A stretch of 16,852 nt of DNA, taken from assembly GCA_964600845.1 (NCBI GenBank), contig CAZRJW010000026.1, forward strand, positions 1 to 16,852, written 5' to 3'. A program made the position numbers and the translations under genes. This document shows positions 1-6,812 of the stretch, in pieces (position 1 is the stretch's first letter; each line of letters starts with the position of its first letter). This stretch comes from JAGOTP01 sp964600845 (GTDB lineage Bacteria; Patescibacteriota; Patescibacteriia; 2-12-FULL-60-25). The notes below the pieces were generated by a model that worked only from the letters and a program-made list of their open reading frames with translations, made no database searches and was not told the DNA's origin.

Positions 1-41
1 TCCTCGCATTGGATCTGAAAAACAGAGATCTGATCCGAGGA
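1..41. repeat. Inverted repeat upstream of the DeoC-like gene
   Basis: TCCTCG (1-6) pairs with CGAGGA (36-41), and GATC (12-15) with GATC (32-35), giving an interrupted hairpin. A short T run follows at 49-53. It could be the terminator of a gene that ends before the window, or a regulatory site, because its right arm touches the -35 box that follows. The sequence does not decide between these. Confidence 0.35.
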
Positions 42-43
42 CG

Positions 44-72
44 TTGCATTTTTAGGAATATTTTAGTATAAC
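44..72 (+). promoter_or_regulatory. Promoter of the DeoC-like gene
   Basis: TTGCAT (44-49), a 17-nt spacer and TATAAC (67-72) form a good sigma70-type promoter. Transcription should start near 79 and leave a leader of about 46 nt. TTGGCCA occurs twice, at 73-79 and 93-99, as a direct repeat with 20-bp period. Its TGGCCA core is self-complementary, so the two copies could also pair or act as an operator. AAAGG (112-116) is a Shine-Dalgarno sequence 8 nt before the ATG at 125. Confidence 0.65.
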
Positions 73-124
73 TTGGCCACTCGCGAATGGAATTGGCCAT
101 AGCGCGGGAAGAAAGGTGAATAGG

Positions 125-871
125 ATGACGCAGATATTGACCCCGCTGGAGCTCGCCGGTTGTATCGAGCACCGGGCTGAGGGGGCTCTGACGCGCGATC
201 GCGTCGAGAAGCTCTGCCGAGAGGCGGATGAACTGGGGTTCGGGGCGGTCTCTGTGCCGTCTGCGTGGGTGTCTTTCGCGAGACGCTCACTACTGGGTAC
301 GAGGGTGAAGCTGTCGACAACGATCGGATTCCCCTACGGGGATCAGCAACCGCGAGCCAAATTCGAAGAGGCGCGCGCGGCAGTGGAGCTCGGAGCTTCC
401 GAGATCTCGTTCATGCTGAACGACACGTATGCCCTGGATGGGCCTGAGTCGTTGTGGCAGGAACAGCGCAATCTCCAGGGGGTGATCCGGGCCTGCTGCG
501 AGATCCGTTCGACCACCATGAAGGTGTTGATCAACGTGACAACACTGACGCGAGACGAGTTCGCTCGATTGGTTCTGATGGTTCTCGAGACGCACGTGGA
601 CTTCATCGGGATCTTCAGCGCATCGGATGGTCGTCATAACATCGGCATCGATCCCATTGACGGCCTGCGGCCTCTCATCGGTAATCAGGCGAACATCCTT
701 GTCTGGAACGACGAACTCGATCAGATGAAGGACGGATCGAGCGAAGGACCGATCGATGTTCGTCACGGGTTCGCCCTCAGCTTCTTGGAGCACGGGGCGA
801 AGCGTCTCGTCACGACGCGCGGACCGGGCATCCTGCACACAGCCAGGCAGCTCGCGGCGCGCACGGGCTGA
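125..871 (+). CDS. DeoC-like TIM-barrel protein lacking the aldolase catalytic residues
   Basis: The 248-aa protein aligns by eye with deoxyribose-phosphate aldolase (DERA, DeoC) over nearly its whole length. Visible landmarks are the VSVPSAWV strand, the TTIGFPYGD motif, the GASEISFMLN strand and the KVLIN strand. The residues that define the enzyme are replaced. The usual Cys of the CVNP strand is Ser43, the Asp of the EVD strand is Ser95, the Schiff-base Lys of the VKTSTG motif is Gly162 (DFIGIFSAS), and the second Lys of the GVKASGG motif is Trp194 (ILVWND). Retro-aldol activity is therefore unlikely; a binding, regulatory or different catalytic role is possible. The start at 125 was chosen over GTG at 116 because the Shine-Dalgarno spacing fits ATG 125. 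The gene stands alone and is GC-rich. Fold assignment is fairly sure; function is unknown. Confidence 0.8.
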   Translation: MTQILTPLELAGCIEHRAEGALTRDRVEKLCREADELGFGAVSVPSAWVSFARRSLLGTRVKLSTTIGFPYGDQQPRAKFEEARAAVELGASEISFMLNDTYALDGPESLWQEQRNLQGVIRACCEIRSTTMKVLINVTTLTRDEFARLVLMVLETHVDFIGIFSASDGRHNIGIDPIDGLRPLIGNQANILVWNDELDQMKDGSSEGPIDVRHGFALSFLEHGAKRLVTTRGPGILHTARQLAARTG

Positions 872-917
872 GCGCTCAACGACAACAGAACAGGAGGACT
901 TCCAGCGGGAAGGTCGG

Positions 918-956
918 ACAGCGGTTCTCGCGGTCCCACCGCCCGCTGTTTGATTT
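918..956 (+). terminator. Terminator after the DeoC-like gene
   Basis: Outer stem ACAGCGG (918-924) pairs with CCGCTGT (943-949), and inner stem GCGGT (930-934) pairs with ACCGC (938-942) around a CCC loop. The T-rich tail TTGATTTT follows. It lies 46 nt after the stop codon. Confidence 0.65.
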
Positions 957-965
957 TCCCGCCTC

Positions 966-994
966 TTTACCTCCCTCCTTTTCCCCGTTATATT
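966..994 (+). promoter_or_regulatory. asnS promoter, predicted nearly leaderless
   Basis: TTTACC (966-971), a 17-nt spacer and TATATT (989-994). Only 9 nt separate the -10 box from ATG 1004, so the mRNA should begin 0-4 nt before the start codon. No Shine-Dalgarno sequence is present. Confidence 0.6.
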
Positions 995-1003
995 GGCTCC
1001 GTT

Positions 1004-2326
1004 ATGCAATCTTTCATTAAGCAATTTCCAGAGCTGGTAGGGCAATCGGTTGAAATTAAAGGCTGGTCCTTCAATGTCCGCTCCAGCGGATCCTTGGTTT
1101 TCCTCGAGATGCGCGATGGCTCTGGCTTCGTCCAGGCAGTTGTTTCAAAGAAAGGTGTCGATGAGGCCTCGTGGGAGGCGGCGAGCAGCGCGACCATCGA
1201 GTCCTCTGTGATCGTCGAAGGAACGGTGGCGAAGCATCCAAAATTGGAAGGGGTGTTTGAGTTACAGGCGACAAAAGTGACGTTGCTCCAAAAAGCAGAG
1301 GAATATCCGATCGGCAAAAAAGAACACGGTCCAGAATTCTTGTTTGACCAGCGCGATCTCTACCTTCGTTCAAAAACGCCTTGGGCCGTCTTGCGTATTC
1401 GTGATCGCGTGTTCTTCTCGATCGAACAGTTCTTCCATGAGGAAGGCTTCATCCGGTTTGATACGCCTATTATTCAGCCAACGAGCTGTGAGGATACGAC
1501 GCAGTTGTTCACGGTCAATTACTACGACACGCCTGCCTACTTGTCCCAATCAGGACAGTTGTATAGCGAAGCGGGGATTATGTCTTTTGGAAAAGTCTTC
1601 GACTTCGGTCCCGTGTTCCGCGCCGAGAAGAGTAAGACACGTCACCACCTGTCAGAGCTCTGGATGATGGATGCTGAGATGGCGTTCCATGATCAGGCGA
1701 TGAACATGGATGTACAGGAACGCATGATCAAACGGATCGTGAAGGATGTACTTGAGCAGTGCCAGGAAGAGTTGAAGATTTTAGAGCGGAATACAACGAT
1801 TCTCGAACGTCTCGTCAACGAGCCCTTCGTTCACCTCAAACACATCGAAGCAAAACGCATTTTGAAAGAGGAAAAGTTGATTAGTGAAGAAGCCTACTCC
1901 AACGAAGGGTATCTCTTGGATGATATGTCGACGGAAGAAGAGATCGCGCTGGGAAATAAGTACCAGCTACCTGTCTTCATCGAAGATTATCCTGCGGAAA
2001 TCAAATCGTTCTACATGAAGCGCTTCACGGATGAGGGTGGTGTGCTTCGTGCCCAGTGTGCTGATTTGATTGCTCCAGAAGAAGGGCGTGAGATCATCGG
2101 CGGTAGTCAGCGTGAAGAGAGTTACGATTTGTTGAAGAAAGAAATCGTCGATCGTAACTACCCACTAGAGCAATACGAGTGGTATTTGAACACGCGTAAA
2201 TACGGCAGCGTGCCACACAGCGGCTTCGGGATTGGTCTTGAGCGAACGGTGCGCTGGATCTGTGGCATGCATCACATTCGTGAAACGATTGCCTTCCCAC
2301 GCATGCTAAACCGCATGGCACCATAA
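1004..2326 (+). CDS. asnS: Asparaginyl-tRNA synthetase
   Basis: Cytoplasmic class II aminoacyl-tRNA synthetase that attaches asparagine to tRNA-Asn. The 440-aa length is normal for bacterial AsnRS. An N-terminal OB-fold anticodon-binding domain (about residues 10-100; VEIKGWSFNVRSSG, FLEMRDGSG) precedes the catalytic core. Motif 2 is FRAEKSKTRHHLSE with Arg206, and motif 3 is GFGIGLERTVRW with Arg414; the end PRMLNRMAP is typical of AsnRS. The frame is open further upstream to 950, but ATG 1004 matches the family N-terminus and lies just after the -10 box, so it was chosen. A dedicated AsnRS suggests Asn-tRNA is made directly and not only by amidation of Asp-tRNA. Two membrane proteins and aspS follow. 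Confidence 0.96.
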   Translation: MQSFIKQFPELVGQSVEIKGWSFNVRSSGSLVFLEMRDGSGFVQAVVSKKGVDEASWEAASSATIESSVIVEGTVAKHPKLEGVFELQATKVTLLQKAEEYPIGKKEHGPEFLFDQRDLYLRSKTPWAVLRIRDRVFFSIEQFFHEEGFIRFDTPIIQPTSCEDTTQLFTVNYYDTPAYLSQSGQLYSEAGIMSFGKVFDFGPVFRAEKSKTRHHLSELWMMDAEMAFHDQAMNMDVQERMIKRIVKDVLEQCQEELKILERNTTILERLVNEPFVHLKHIEAKRILKEEKLISEEAYSNEGYLLDDMSTEEEIALGNKYQLPVFIEDYPAEIKSFYMKRFTDEGGVLRAQCADLIAPEEGREIIGGSQREESYDLLKKEIVDRNYPLEQYEWYLNTRKYGSVPHSGFGIGLERTVRWICGMHHIRETIAFPRMLNRMAP

Positions 2327-2350
2327 ATGCCGACAGAAAAATAAAGATGT

Positions 2351-2356
2351 TATACT
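2351..2356 (+). promoter_or_regulatory. Extended -10 promoter, predicted nearly leaderless
   Basis: TGT precedes TATACT (2351-2356), an extended -10 element. Nine nt separate it from ATG 2366, the same distance as at asnS. A weak CCGACA lies at 2330-2335. No Shine-Dalgarno sequence is present. Confidence 0.6.
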
Positions 2357-2365
2357 AGACACCGT

Positions 2366-3361
2366 ATGCTTCCCAAGCGTCCGGTGTCTTGTTTAGTGTT
2401 GCTTATGGTGCCGGTTGGACTCGTGCTTTTGCTTATCGTTCTCGCGACCTATGGGTTGAAGTTTTTTCTTCCACCTGACGCATTCTCGGTTCGGGAACAG
2501 GCGGTGACGGACCAGGTTCAACAGCCGCAAGCGGAAACACTAAACGTCTCCCGTCTGCCCGCATCTGTTCCTACGTCTACACAGATTCTGCTCGCTACCG
2601 CTTCGTCTGATGCGCGAAAAGAAAAGATTTTTTTGGTAGAGCACTCTGGAGATCTGACAGAGCAGGCGTCTCCCGCTGGTTTTCGGCCAGAGCAGTGGAA
2701 GACGGATGGGATTGTGCTGACGCCACCCGACGAATCGGTGACGAGTTCGCCATGGCGGATCACGGGCAATGGCTGGAATATCCCCCTTCGTACGCGGAGT
2801 GGGGCAAAGTGGCAGGATCCGGTGATCATGGGGGCGTTTTCGAGTGGTCGGCTCGCGATTGTTGCCTATCGTACTCAGCGCGCCTTGCTGTCCGTGAGTC
2901 GAGCGGGGGATATTCAGGTGGTTGAGGTTCTGGATGACACGTTAGCTCCGCTCACCGTTCAAGGAACGCATGCCTGGTTCGTACGTACCAAGCCAACAGA
3001 GGAAGTGTCTTTAGATCAGCTGCCAACCGGACCAAGTTACCTCATTCAATTATCGGAGCGGGGGACGAGTTCGACGATTGCCCAGGACCCCGCCCTGATT
3101 CTGGAACTCATTCCGAGTCCAAATCCATCTACCCTCGCGTACTTGAGCTCGGATGGATCGTTGGTGATCGTCTCAGGCAGTGGCATTAACAGCGACATCA
3201 AAGGGTGGCGACCACAGGCATGGCTGGATGATCGCTATCTGCTTGTATCACGGGGCAAAGTCCTGGGCTGGGTGGATCGGACGAATCCAAAACGAGTGAA
3301 TCTCTACACAGAGCTCCCAGACCTGATTCGCGGAGTCTCGGTATCCACGGTCTCTTCTTAA
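2366..3361 (+). CDS. Membrane-anchored extracytoplasmic protein, possibly beta-propeller-like
   Basis: The function of this 331-aa protein is not recognised. Residues about 9-35 form one strongly hydrophobic segment after an RP-containing N-terminus, consistent with a signal anchor. The remainder is soluble and probably extracytoplasmic. From about residue 70 it shows repeated short beta-strand-like stretches with SSDG and GTHAW turns (for example ILLATASSD, LAIVAYRTQ, LAYLSSDGSLVIVSG), which recalls a WD40/TolB-like propeller, but no blade motif is clear enough to name a family. It lies between asnS and another anchored protein, 39 nt after asnS, with its own -10 box. A surface or envelope role is inferred from topology only. 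Confidence 0.75.
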   Translation: MLPKRPVSCLVLLMVPVGLVLLLIVLATYGLKFFLPPDAFSVREQAVTDQVQQPQAETLNVSRLPASVPTSTQILLATASSDARKEKIFLVEHSGDLTEQASPAGFRPEQWKTDGIVLTPPDESVTSSPWRITGNGWNIPLRTRSGAKWQDPVIMGAFSSGRLAIVAYRTQRALLSVSRAGDIQVVEVLDDTLAPLTVQGTHAWFVRTKPTEEVSLDQLPTGPSYLIQLSERGTSSTIAQDPALILELIPSPNPSTLAYLSSDGSLVIVSGSGINSDIKGWRPQAWLDDRYLLVSRGKVLGWVDRTNPKRVNLYTELPDLIRGVSVSTVSS

Positions 3362-3368
3362 TCTGTGC

Positions 3369-3374
3369 TAAAAT
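3369..3374 (+). promoter_or_regulatory. Extended -10 promoter, predicted nearly leaderless
   Basis: TGC precedes TAAAAT (3369-3374). Eight nt separate it from ATG 3383. There is no Shine-Dalgarno sequence at a useful distance. Confidence 0.55.
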
Positions 3375-3382
3375 AGGTCCAT

Positions 3383-4063
3383 ATGAACGCTTCTTCTTCG
3401 TCCCTTCCTACGGGTTGGATCACTGTCTGGATTGCGCTGGGTGTGGTTGCTCTTGGAGTTTTTATTGCCTTGCCTCTCGCCGTTTCGCAGAAATCACAAA
3501 AAGAATTTGTGCGTTTTCAAGCATGTGCCACAATGACGCAGCGAACAAACTGTGAACCATCACTTGCCTGGGCCATGAATGGCTGGTCGTTGGCAAAAGC
3601 CACTTCTACACTAAGTATTCCTGATGTTGTAGCTACATCAACAACACCCAGCGTTACTACACCAGAGTTTTATACGTCATCTTCGCCTATAGAAAAGTCG
3701 CTTATTTCAGGATTTACGATAAATTCAATCGATGTTGAGGAGCTGGGTGCCCGTGCAGTCATGCAGAAATTTAAAGCAGGACAGTCACTCGATGTTCGCG
3801 TGTCTTTAAAAACAGAATCGCTTCATACAGTGTCAGCGAACATTGTGCTAAGTGAAATGCCTGATGATCGTGCAACAACGAATATCACAAAAAATTTATC
3901 TCGATCAAAAGAAGATCGTTCGATGTATTCGGCTGAAGTTAGTATTCCGGCGGACTGGGTCCGTAATTCTGATCAACCGGGTGCGCTCATGATTGTTACG
4001 ATCAAAGATGCAGCAGGGAAGACTGTCCAAGAGGAGCGGCTTACGCTGGGGATTACTCGATAA
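3383..4063 (+). CDS. Membrane-anchored extracytoplasmic protein of unknown function
   Basis: This 226-aa protein is not recognised. Residues about 12-34 are a single hydrophobic segment (WITVWIALGVVALGVF and on) acting as anchor. Two cysteines follow close together (FQACATMTQRTNC) and could form a disulfide. Residues about 70-110 are a Ser/Thr/Pro-rich linker. The C-terminal 110 residues read as alternating beta-strands (LDVRVSLKTE, ALMIVTIKDAAGK) and may form an Ig-like domain. Its middle is visibly AT-richer than its neighbours. It starts 21 nt after the preceding anchored protein, so the two may work at the same envelope site; this is inference from position and topology. Confidence 0.75.
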   Translation: MNASSSSLPTGWITVWIALGVVALGVFIALPLAVSQKSQKEFVRFQACATMTQRTNCEPSLAWAMNGWSLAKATSTLSIPDVVATSTTPSVTTPEFYTSSSPIEKSLISGFTINSIDVEELGARAVMQKFKAGQSLDVRVSLKTESLHTVSANIVLSEMPDDRATTNITKNLSRSKEDRSMYSAEVSIPADWVRNSDQPGALMIVTIKDAAGKTVQEERLTLGITR

Positions 4064-4076
4064 CCGCCAAATTGCT

Positions 4077-4106
4077 CTCCGTTCTCCCATATGGTGAGAT
4101 ACGGAG
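4077..4106. repeat. 30-bp imperfect inverted repeat before aspS
   Basis: CTCCGT (4077-4082) pairs with ACGGAG (4101-4106), CTC (4084-4086) with GAG (4096-4098), centred on the palindrome CCATATGG (4087-4094). It sits between the previous stop codon and the aspS -10 box and covers the -35 region. A T-rich stretch follows, so it may end the upstream transcript; alternatively it is an operator. Confidence 0.5.
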
Positions 4107-4110
4107 GCAC

Positions 4111-4116
4111 TATTAT
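4111..4116 (+). promoter_or_regulatory. -10 box of the aspS unit
   Basis: TATTAT (4111-4116) lies 12 nt before ATG 4129, predicting a leader of about 5 nt. No convincing -35 box and no Shine-Dalgarno sequence are visible. Confidence 0.45.
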
Positions 4117-4128
4117 TGCTTTTCTTCT

Positions 4129-5529
4129 ATGCAACGAACCATGATTCGCGAGACGGTAGGCCAGGTTGGCGAGACCGTGCTGATAAAAGGCTGGGTTCAG
4201 ACCCGCCGAGATATGGGGAAGCTCGCGTTCTTGGATATGCGCGATCGTTCGGGCATTGCGCAGGTTGTGCTCGTACCCGCTGAGTTGTCCGAAACAGCCC
4301 GCGAACTCATGAAGGACTTACGTTCAGAGTATTGTATTTCAATCACGGGAATCGTGAAGGCGCGTGGGGAAAAGCAAATCAATCCAGATCTTCCAACGGG
4401 AACGATTGAAATTTTGGCAAAAGATCTTGAGATTCTAAACGCCTCAAAAGCGTTGCCATTTGAATTAGAAAACACGATTGGCATCAACGAAGAATTGCGC
4501 TTGAAGTATCGCTATCTCGATTTGCGTAGTCGGCGCATGGTGAAGAACTTGGAGTTACGCGATCAGATCATCCGTTTCTTCCGAACATTTTTGCACGGCG
4601 AAGGCTTTACCGAAATCGAAACACCTGTCTTGACCAAAGGTACGCCAGAAGGCTCACGCGAATACCTCGTGCCATCTCGTTTGCATGAAGGTCAATTCTA
4701 CGTGTTGCCTCAGTCGCCACAACAATTCAAACAGCTGTGTATGGTCGGTGGCCTTGAACGCTACTTCCAGATTGCACGCTGTTTCCGCGATGAAGATCAA
4801 CGCGGCGACCGTCAGCCAGAATTTACCCAGCTCGATCTTGAGATGTCGTTTGTGACGCAAGAGGACGTGTTGGCCTTGAACGAGCGCATGATGATCGAAA
4901 TGGTCAAATCAGTTTCCCCAGAGAAACACATCACTCAGGTTCCATTTCCACGCATCAGCTATCGCGAATCCATGGAGAAGTATGGGAACGACAAGCCGGA
5001 TTTGCGCGTAAACAAAGAAGATCCAAACGAATTAGCATTCTGTTGGATCGTGGACTTCCCGATGTTCGAAACGGATGGCGAAGGGGGGATCCAGGCCGCG
5101 CATCACCCATTCTGTATGCCGAATGCCGAAGATCTGCACCTGCTCGAAACAGAACCGCTCAAGGTCCGCGCTGCCTCCTACGACTTAGTATTGAACGGCT
5201 ACGAACTATCGTCTGGTTCGATTCGTATCCATCAGCGTGAATTGCAGAACAGAATATTCCAGTTGCTCGGCTTGCCAGATGAACTGATTCAAGCGCGCTT
5301 TGGTCACATGTTGGAAGCGTTTGAATTTGGCGCCCCTCCGCATGGGGGCATGGCTCCGGGGATCGATCGCATCGTGATGATCCTGGCTAACGAGCCAAAC
5401 ATCCGTGAAGTGATTGCCTTCCCAAAAACGGGAGATGCGCGTGATCCATTGATGGGAGCACCTTCTCCGATTGAAGAGAAGCGTCTCTTTGAAGCGCATA
5501 TCGCTCTCAGCCTACCCAAAAAGGCCTAG
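4129..5529 (+). CDS. aspS: Aspartyl-tRNA synthetase without GAD domain
   Basis: Class II synthetase that charges tRNA-Asp. The sequence is clearly of bacterial type: N-terminal OB fold (about residues 5-105), TPEGSREYLVPSR, motif 2 CFRDEDQRGDRQPEFTQ with Arg220, WIVDFPMFE, and motif 3 GMAPGIDRIVMIL with Arg414. It is only 466 aa, whereas bacterial AspRS is usually about 580-600. The missing part is the GAD insertion: DKPDLR (288-293) passes through a linker of about nine residues straight into FCWIVDFPMFE (304-314). Met29 occupies the position where non-discriminating AspRS typically has His and discriminating enzymes often Leu, which agrees with a separate AsnRS in the window. ATG 4129 was chosen from the family N-terminus and the -10 box. 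scpA follows after 7 nt. Confidence 0.96.
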   Translation: MQRTMIRETVGQVGETVLIKGWVQTRRDMGKLAFLDMRDRSGIAQVVLVPAELSETARELMKDLRSEYCISITGIVKARGEKQINPDLPTGTIEILAKDLEILNASKALPFELENTIGINEELRLKYRYLDLRSRRMVKNLELRDQIIRFFRTFLHGEGFTEIETPVLTKGTPEGSREYLVPSRLHEGQFYVLPQSPQQFKQLCMVGGLERYFQIARCFRDEDQRGDRQPEFTQLDLEMSFVTQEDVLALNERMMIEMVKSVSPEKHITQVPFPRISYRESMEKYGNDKPDLRVNKEDPNELAFCWIVDFPMFETDGEGGIQAAHHPFCMPNAEDLHLLETEPLKVRAASYDLVLNGYELSSGSIRIHQRELQNRIFQLLGLPDELIQARFGHMLEAFEFGAPPHGGMAPGIDRIVMILANEPNIREVIAFPKTGDARDPLMGAPSPIEEKRLFEAHIALSLPKKA

Positions 5530-5536
5530 TCTACCC

Positions 5537-6244
5537 ATGTCCTTTGCCGTCCGACTTGCCGCATTTGAAGGTCCTTTGGACCTTCTTTTGCAGTTAGTGG
5601 AGTCGGCGAAGCTTGAGATCACGGACGTTTCGCTGATTGAAGTCACCGAACCATTCCTCACACATCTCGAAGCGCATCGCTCAGAAATTCCAACGGAAGA
5701 GCTCGCGGACTTCTTGGTGATCGCGGCGAAGCTCGTGTATTTGAAATCAAAAGCGCTGTTACCAACCTTGATTGATCCCGCGCTTGAAGAAGGACCAGAC
5801 CTCGCGTCGCAATTGCGCGCCTATCAGGTCTTCGCCGCCGCGGCGAAGCAGTTTGCAGAGCGTCTCCGGACCGGCGTGGGTGCGTATAGTCGTTCAAAAG
5901 CGATGCTACCGATCATCAACCTAGAAACATCGTTGCCCACGTCTTGCACAGCGGAAGTCCTGCAAACAACCTACCTGAGTTTGATTAAGCGTTTGCAGCC
6001 CATCCTACGCCTTCCAAAGATTGCGATCGAACGTGTGGTGACGATTGAAGAAAAGATGTCCTCTCTCGTGTTGCGTGTAAAAGGGGCGATGCGTGTCTCG
6101 TTTCATCGCTTCTTGGCCGATTCAGAATCAAAGATGGAGGCGGTTGTCTCATTTCTAGCCTTGTTGGAATTGCTGCATCGGCATGAAATCACGATTGAAC
6201 AACCGCAGCTTTTTGCTGACATTCATGTGTCGTCCTCCACTTAA
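5537..6244 (+). CDS. scpA: Segregation and condensation protein A (kleisin)
   Basis: ScpA is the kleisin subunit of the bacterial SMC-ScpAB condensin and bridges SMC heads while binding ScpB. The 235-aa protein begins with the family signature FEGPLDLLLQLVE near residue 10. It carries the helix FLVIAAKLVYLKSKALLP around residues 55-72, a variable middle, and a C-terminal winged-helix region with VSFLALLELL. The ATG at 5537 gives the canonical N-terminus; the open frame extends upstream inside aspS but without homology. It lies 7 nt after aspS and 5 nt before scpB with no Shine-Dalgarno sequence, so translation probably depends on coupling to aspS. Its SMC partner is not in the window. Confidence 0.93.
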   Translation: MSFAVRLAAFEGPLDLLLQLVESAKLEITDVSLIEVTEPFLTHLEAHRSEIPTEELADFLVIAAKLVYLKSKALLPTLIDPALEEGPDLASQLRAYQVFAAAAKQFAERLRTGVGAYSRSKAMLPIINLETSLPTSCTAEVLQTTYLSLIKRLQPILRLPKIAIERVVTIEEKMSSLVLRVKGAMRVSFHRFLADSESKMEAVVSFLALLELLHRHEITIEQPQLFADIHVSSST

Positions 6245-6249
6245 CCTGT

Positions 6250-6807
6250 ATGAACTCTCCCGATCGAAGAATTGAAGCCGTCTTGTTTGCGGTCGCACGC
6301 GCCCTGTCCTTCAGAGAATTGGCGACGATCCTTGAGTTGTCGGTAGATGAGGTCCGTGAAGCGACAAACGTCCTTCAGGAACGTTTACGGACGTCAGAGG
6401 CGGGATTGCAGCTTGTCATGCAGGGGACGGAAATGGAGCTCGTGACGCACGGAGAGCTTGGGGAGGACGTTCGACGCGCGGTGAAGCAGGAGGCGGCATC
6501 AGAGCTTTCGAAGGCGGCGCTCGAAACCTTGGCGATCTTGGCGTATCGCGGGCCACTGACCCGACCTGAGATCGAACAGGTCCGTGGAGTCCAGTCCGCC
6601 ATGATGATTCGCAACTTAATGGTCCGCGGCTTGGTCGAACCCCACACGGATGAACGCTTGGGCCAGCCGACCTATTGCGTCACCTTGAACTTCTTCAAGC
6701 AGCTGGGATTGCCTTCGGTGGAGAGTCTTCCGGACTACGAAACGTTGCGTCATTCTCCGACGGTGGTTCAAATCCTCGACGAGATGACCGCTCCGAAGGT
6801 ATCATAG
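6250..6807 (+). CDS. scpB: Segregation and condensation protein B
   Basis: ScpB is the winged-helix (kite) partner that binds ScpA in the SMC condensin. The 185-aa length is normal. The N-terminal winged helix starts with RRIEAVLFAVARALSFRELA. The second one has the family-typical ALETLAILAYRGPLTRPEIEQVRGV, followed by IRNLMVRGLVE and GQPTYCVTLNFFKQLGL. It starts 5 nt after scpA and ends 5 nt before the carboxypeptidase gene, in a tight unit. No Shine-Dalgarno sequence precedes the ATG. Confidence 0.93.
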   Translation: MNSPDRRIEAVLFAVARALSFRELATILELSVDEVREATNVLQERLRTSEAGLQLVMQGTEMELVTHGELGEDVRRAVKQEAASELSKAALETLAILAYRGPLTRPEIEQVRGVQSAMMIRNLMVRGLVEPHTDERLGQPTYCVTLNFFKQLGLPSVESLPDYETLRHSPTVVQILDEMTAPKVS

Positions 6808-6812
6808 GCCCT

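Noticed and set aside
290..1045. 251-aa minus-strand reading frame opposite the DeoC-like gene
   Set aside because: Its translation is low-quality and arginine-rich; the plus strand has clear DeoC homology.
4063..4129. T-box riboswitch in front of aspS
   Set aside because: The space of 66 nt is far too short for a T-box leader, and the -10 box lies after the inverted repeat, which therefore would not be in the transcript.
4990..5060. Frameshift or broken aspS
   Set aside because: The frame stays open across the shortened GAD region and all downstream motifs are in the same frame, so it is an in-frame deletion.
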